Part shown: positions 5,431-8,304 of the stretch, piece by piece
Layout: each line of letters starts with the position of its first letter
How positions within the stretch are numbered: position 1 is the first letter of the stretch
Source: a bacterium ADurb.Bin374
GTDB lineage: Bacteria; Riflebacteria; Ozemobacteria; Ozemobacterales; Ozemobacteraceae
DNA: 8,304 nucleotides
Reading direction: 5' to 3'
Assembly (NCBI GenBank): GCA_002068715.1
Contig: MWAR01000532.1
Location: forward strand, 1-8,304
Translations under genes and position numbers: made by a program
The notes under the pieces: model-generated
Told to the model about the DNA's origin: nothing
The model's input: the letters and a program-made list of their open reading frames with translations, nothing else
Databases searched by the model: none

Positions 5431-6848
5431 CGGAAAAAGCAATGCACCGATCCACGGCGCCCGCGCGGGAGCTTCTTCCCCAGGATATCGTCGCCGAACT
5501 CGACCGGTATATCGTCGGCCAGCAGAAAGCCAAGCGGGCCGTCGCGATCGCCTGGCGGAACCGTTTCCGCCGCAGCCTCGTCAAGGGGCCGCTGTTCGAC
5601 GATATTCGCCCGAAGAACATTCTCATGATCGGCCCCACCGGTGTCGGCAAGACCGAGATCGCACGCAGGCTGACCCAGATCGCGAATGTCCCATTCCTCA
5701 AAGTCGAAGCAACGAAATTCACCGAAGTCGGATATGTGGGCCGCGACGTCGACTCGATCATCCGAGACTTGGTCGAAACGGGGCTTCGCATCGTCAGGGC
5801 GCGGCGCATGGCCGAACTCGCTCCCCAGGTTCAGGCCCGGGTGCGCGAACGCCTGCTCGATCTGATGCTTCCGAAGAAGCACCCGCTGAGCGGGTTCGAA
5901 CGAGGCTCAACAAAACCCCACGAAATGCCGATGGACCGTATAGAGCCTGATTCCCACGACACGATCCGCGACCACCTGGCCGCCAAGCTCGACGCGGGAC
6001 AGCTCGATGAACAGACCGTCGAAATCGAGGTGACCGAGAACGTGACGCCGACCGTCGAAGTCATTTCCCACAGCGGGGTCGAGGAAATGGGCTTCAACCT
6101 GCAGGGAATCCAGTCCATGCTCGGGAATATCCTCCCCGGCCGCCGTGGGCGGCGGCGCGTCTCGGTTCGCGAAGCTCGCGAGCAGCTGACGAACGAAGAG
6201 ACGGCCCGGCTGGTCGATTCCGAAGAAAGCCAGCGCGAGGCCGTGAGGCTCGTGGAATCGCACGGCGTCGTCTTCCTCGACGAGATAGACAAGATCGCCG
6301 CCTCCTACGTCAGCAAGAGCGGCCCCGACGTCTCCCGCGAAGGCGTGCAGCGCGACCTGCTGCCGCTCGTCGAGGGCACGACCGTCATGACGAAATATGG
6401 GCCCGTGAACACCGACCACGTCCTGTTCATCGCGGCCGGTGCGTTCACGGTCACGAAACCGTCCGACCTGATTCCCGAACTCCAGGGGCGATTCCCGGTG
6501 CGCGTCGAGCTCGACAAGCTCACCGCCGCCGACTTCGAACGCATCCTCACCGAGCCGAAAAATGCCCTGACCCGCCAGTATGCGGCGCTTCTCGCCGCCG
6601 ACGGCGTCGACCTGGTCTTCACCCCGGAAGCCATCGAACGCATCGCCTCGTTCGCCGTCATGGTGAACACGATGCAGGAAAACATCGGCGCACGCCGCCT
6701 TCACACGGTGATCGAGCGGCTTCTCGACGAAGTAAGCTTCGACGCCCCCAAGGCCGCGCAGGGCCGGTATGAAGTCACCCCCGAGCTGGTCGACCGCGTT
6801 CTGGGCCCGTTCCTCAAGGACCAGGACCTCGCCCGGTTCATTCTCTGA
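5427..6848 (+). CDS. hslU: HslU (ClpY) ATPase subunit of the HslUV protease
   Basis: HslU is the hexameric AAA+ unfoldase that recognises substrates, unfolds them with ATP and feeds them to HslV. The 473-residue product is full length. Seen in order: the N-terminal RYIVGQQKAKRAVA (27-40), Walker A GPTGVGKT (69-76), the pore loop GYVG (102-105) that grips substrate, a variable intermediate (I) domain at about 110-250 that includes a basic GRRGRRR stretch at 238-244, Walker B VVFLDEID (281-288), IAAGAF (335-340), ELQGRFPVRVEL with the arginine finger Arg355, sensor-2 GARR (421-424), and the C-terminal tail DLARFIL that docks into HslV. The ATG at 5427 overlaps the hslV stop (ATGA) and is preferred over an in-frame ATG at 5382 inside hslV, which would add 15 unrelated residues. 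GGAG lies about 11 bases upstream. In Bacillus codY follows hslU; here flgB follows after 15 bases. Confidence 0.97.
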   Translation: MTEKAMHRSTAPARELLPQDIVAELDRYIVGQQKAKRAVAIAWRNRFRRSLVKGPLFDDIRPKNILMIGPTGVGKTEIARRLTQIANVPFLKVEATKFTEVGYVGRDVDSIIRDLVETGLRIVRARRMAELAPQVQARVRERLLDLMLPKKHPLSGFERGSTKPHEMPMDRIEPDSHDTIRDHLAAKLDAGQLDEQTVEIEVTENVTPTVEVISHSGVEEMGFNLQGIQSMLGNILPGRRGRRRVSVREAREQLTNEETARLVDSEESQREAVRLVESHGVVFLDEIDKIAASYVSKSGPDVSREGVQRDLLPLVEGTTVMTKYGPVNTDHVLFIAAGAFTVTKPSDLIPELQGRFPVRVELDKLTAADFERILTEPKNALTRQYAALLAADGVDLVFTPEAIERIASFAVMVNTMQENIGARRLHTVIERLLDEVSFDAPKAAQGRYEVTPELVDRVLGPFLKDQDLARFIL

Positions 6849-6863
6849 CAGGAGGCACCACCC

Positions 6864-7286
6864 ATGTTCCGCGATCTGACCGAAACCTCCACGCTCAACC
6901 TTCTCGCGAAGGGCCTCGGAACGGCCGCCCTGCGCCACAAGGTCATTTCGAACAACATCGCGAACGTGAACACGCCCGGCTTCAAGCGCCAGATCGTCAG
7001 CTTCGAGGATGAGATGGCTAAGGTGTTCGACGGGCGCCCCGAGCTTGCCGGCAAGCGCACCGACGACCGGCACATTCCGATAGATAACATCAACTATATG
7101 GAAGTGGCGCCATCCGTCACGACCGATCGTGCGCACATCATGCGGAACGATCGGAACAACGTCGACATCGACGTCGAGATGGCCGATCTTTCAAAGAACA
7201 CGATGTTGTATCAGATCGAATCGACGCGGCTCGCATCGATGTTCTCGGATCTGAACGACATCATCACGAGAGGAGGTAGAGCCTGA
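6864..7286 (+). CDS. flgB: Flagellar proximal rod protein FlgB
   Basis: FlgB forms part of the proximal rod that links the MS ring to the distal rod; it is exported through the flagellar type III apparatus and so has no cleaved signal peptide. The 140-residue product is of normal length. It carries the rod/hook N-terminal signature SNNIANVNTPGFKR (29-42), followed by IVSFEDEM, and the FlgB C-terminal helix region NNVDIDVEMADLSKNTMLYQ (98-117). Both ends are helical and would pair as a coiled coil. AGGAGG at 6850-6855 lies 8 bases before the ATG, a strong start. It is 15 bases after hslU with no terminator or promoter between, so it is probably cotranscribed with the protease genes. The stop overlaps the flgC start by one base. 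Confidence 0.96.
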   Translation: MFRDLTETSTLNLLAKGLGTAALRHKVISNNIANVNTPGFKRQIVSFEDEMAKVFDGRPELAGKRTDDRHIPIDNINYMEVAPSVTTDRAHIMRNDRNNVDIDVEMADLSKNTMLYQIESTRLASMFSDLNDIITRGGRA

Positions 7287-7732
7287 TGGGTCTCTTCGGC
7301 GCCATCGACGCGTCCGCTTCCGGCCTGACCGCGGAGCGGCTCCGCATGGACGTGATCTCGAACAACATCGCGAACGTGAACACGACGCGCACAGAGGACG
7401 GCGGCCCGTTCCGGCGCCAGTTGTGCATCTTCCAGTCGCGCAGTCACGAGCACCGGTGGCCATTCACGGCCGCCACCGAGCGCGGCAAGACGCCGGTCGG
7501 AACGGGCGTCAGGGTCGCGGGCGTGATGTCCGACCAGTCGCCCTTCAAGCTCGTGTATGACCCGAACCATCCCGATGCGGACAAGGACGGCTACGTCCGG
7601 TTCCCCAACATCAACATCGTCCACGAGATGGTCGACATGATCACCTGCACGCGCGCCTACGAAGCCAACGTCACGAGCATCAACGCGGCGAAGGACATCG
7701 TGAACTCGGCGCTCGGCATCGGAAGACGATGA
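7286..7732 (+). CDS. flgC: Flagellar proximal rod protein FlgC
   Basis: FlgC is a second proximal-rod subunit, assembled next to FlgB. The 148-residue product has the N-terminal rod motif in MDVISNNIANVNTTRT (21-36), a middle region with GPFRRQLCIFQ (40-50), and the typical FlgC segment YDPNHPDADKDGYVRFPNIN (91-110) followed by IVHEMVDMITCTRAYEANV (111-129), the conserved C-terminal family motif. AGGAGG at 7271-7276 lies 9 bases before the ATG. The start overlaps the flgB stop (TGATG). It shares a 27-base identical stretch with flgB at the rod motif. Length and motifs are ordinary; fliE follows after five bases. Confidence 0.96.
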   Translation: MGLFGAIDASASGLTAERLRMDVISNNIANVNTTRTEDGGPFRRQLCIFQSRSHEHRWPFTAATERGKTPVGTGVRVAGVMSDQSPFKLVYDPNHPDADKDGYVRFPNINIVHEMVDMITCTRAYEANVTSINAAKDIVNSALGIGRR

Positions 7733-7737
7733 GGTAG

Positions 7738-8043
7738 ATGACGAACATGCGCATCGAATCACCCAACCCGTTCGAAACAGGCGCGACCCGCGCCGCTCCC
7801 CGCGTCGACGCGAAGGAGCAGTGGCAGATGTTCGCCGACAAGCTCCAGACGGCGATCACCGAGGTCGACGACCTCGAGAAGGCGTCGCAGAAGCTCACGC
7901 AGGATGCCGTCCTGGGCCGCGTCGAAAATCTGCACGACGTCATGATCGCGGCCGAAAAGGCCCGCACCGCCATGAACCTGACGCTCGAGGTCCGTAACAA
8001 AGCGCTGGAAGCCTACAAGGAAATCATGCGCATGCAGTTCTGA
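7738..8043 (+). CDS. fliE: Flagellar hook-basal body complex protein FliE
   Basis: FliE joins the FliF MS ring to the proximal rod and is an early export substrate. The product of up to 101 residues fits the family. The C-terminal region shows the FliE signature: NLHDVMIAAEKARTAMNLTLEVRN (64-87) then KALEAYKEIMRMQ (88-100). The N-terminal 30 residues are variable, as usual. The start is uncertain: the ATG at 7738 has GAGG only 3 bases upstream (7731-7734), while the in-frame ATG at 7747 has the same GAGG 12 bases upstream; the choice changes the product by three residues. Five bases separate it from flgC, and a 142-base gap precedes fliF. Confidence 0.94.
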   Translation: MTNMRIESPNPFETGATRAAPRVDAKEQWQMFADKLQTAITEVDDLEKASQKLTQDAVLGRVENLHDVMIAAEKARTAMNLTLEVRNKALEAYKEIMRMQF

Positions 8044-8071
8044 TGATGCATGAGCGGTTATCCCGATCACA

Positions 8072-8159
8072 AGGTCTTTAAACAATCGAGATTGAAACCC
8101 CGGCCTTCCATGACCTGAAACATCAGGCAGGATGCACCGGGCGCCCGCGGAAGGCGGGC
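8072..8159 (+). other. Hairpin-rich gap between fliE and fliF
   Basis: The 142 bases between fliE and fliF hold no gene but several possible stem-loops. GGT-TT with AAACC encloses CAAT-CGAG-ATTG (about 8073-8099). CCCGG (8099-8103) with CCGGG (8137-8141) encloses CCTGA-AACA-TCAGG (8114-8127). A perfect 6-bp stem GCCCGC/GCGGGC (8143-8148 and 8154-8159) has loop GGAAG. None is followed by a run of T, so a simple intrinsic terminator is not indicated. An RNA leader that tunes fliF expression or stabilises mRNA is possible (inference). No recognised riboswitch or good promoter motif was found. Confidence 0.4.
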
Positions 8160-8185
8160 AACACGGAGTAGGGAGTAAGGCAGAC

Positions 8186-8304
8186 ATGACCGAGTTCTTG
8201 CGGCAACTCTGGGAGCCCATCGCAAAGCTTCCCCGGACCCAGCAGATCATGCTGGCCGGTATCGTCATTCTTGTATTCGCCGGTATTATAACGGCCACGA
8301 TGTG
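8186..8304 (+). CDS. fliF: Flagellar MS-ring protein FliF (N-terminal part only)
   Basis: FliF builds the membrane-embedded MS ring, the first assembled part of the basal body. Only 39 codons plus two bases are in the window, against a family length of about 500-560 residues. The visible N-terminus starts MTEFLRQLWEPIAKLPRTQQ, an amphipathic cytoplasmic segment typical of FliF, followed by a hydrophobic membrane segment at about residues 21-38 (IMLAGIVILVFAGIITAT). A GGGAG (8171-8175) lies 10 bases and an AAGG (8177-8180) 5 bases before the ATG. Its position after fliE matches the standard flgB-flgC-fliE-fliF order; fliG would be expected next, outside the window. The call rests on a short segment plus context. 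Confidence 0.88.
   Translation, partial: MTEFLRQLWEPIAKLPRTQQIMLAGIVILVFAGIITATM

Noticed and set aside
5907..7136. 409-codon minus-strand open frame across hslU and flgB
   Set aside because: It is antisense to two firmly identified genes with full conserved motifs; open antisense frames are common in GC-rich DNA.
8143..8159. Intrinsic terminator between fliE and fliF
   Set aside because: The GC hairpin is followed by AACACGGAG rather than a run of T, and the fliF gene continues immediately downstream.
8044..8185. Flagellar sigma-28 or sigma-54 promoter before fliF
   Set aside because: I found no convincing TAAA...GCCGATAA-type or TGGCAC...TTGC-type element at the right spacing.
1..8304. 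CRISPR array, insertion sequence or prophage
   Set aside because: No regularly spaced repeats, transposase or phage genes were seen; the only recombinase matches housekeeping XerC in its usual context.

Overview
The window is GC-rich and almost fully coding. It holds two divergent transcription units separated by a relatively AT-rich gap of about 390 bases (3584-3973). The organism cannot be named from the sequence alone. The rightward order xerC-hslV-hslU-flgB-flgC-fliE-fliF is the arrangement known from Firmicutes (Bacillus has codV-clpQ-clpY-codY-flgB-flgC-fliE-fliF) and from spirochaetes (the Borrelia flgB operon starts with hslV and hslU). codY is absent here and base composition is high GC, so a Bacillus-type genome is unlikely. 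A spirochaete-like or deep-branching flagellated bacterium from a poorly sampled phylum fits better (inference).

Left unit, minus strand, 3583 down to 1 and beyond: a two-part GNAT-type acyltransferase, a LuxE-type acyl-protein synthetase and a LuxC-type acyl-CoA/acyl-protein reductase, the last cut by the window edge. The genes are tightly packed (8-base overlap, then a 4-base gap) behind a very good sigma-70-like promoter. LuxE and LuxC together are the fatty acid reductase pair that makes long-chain aldehydes. LuxE keeps its C-terminal acyl-accepting cysteine and LuxC keeps its nucleophilic cysteine. No luciferase (luxAB) or LuxD thioesterase is present in the window, so the aldehyde presumably serves another purpose, with the GNAT protein as a partner of unknown function.

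Middle gap, 3584-3973: it carries the leftward promoter with an inverted repeat around its -35, a possible rightward promoter, an imperfect GC-rich palindrome resembling a REP-type extragenic element, three short phased repeats and a 12-base AT palindrome.

Right unit, plus strand, 3974-8304: XerC tyrosine recombinase, the HslV/HslU (ClpQ/ClpY) ATP-dependent protease, then the proximal flagellar rod proteins FlgB and FlgC, the rod/MS-ring junction protein FliE and the first 39 codons of the MS-ring protein FliF. Start and stop codons overlap or nearly touch through xerC-hslV-hslU-flgB-flgC-fliE, indicating one operon. The only real break is a 142-base gap before fliF that contains several potential hairpins.
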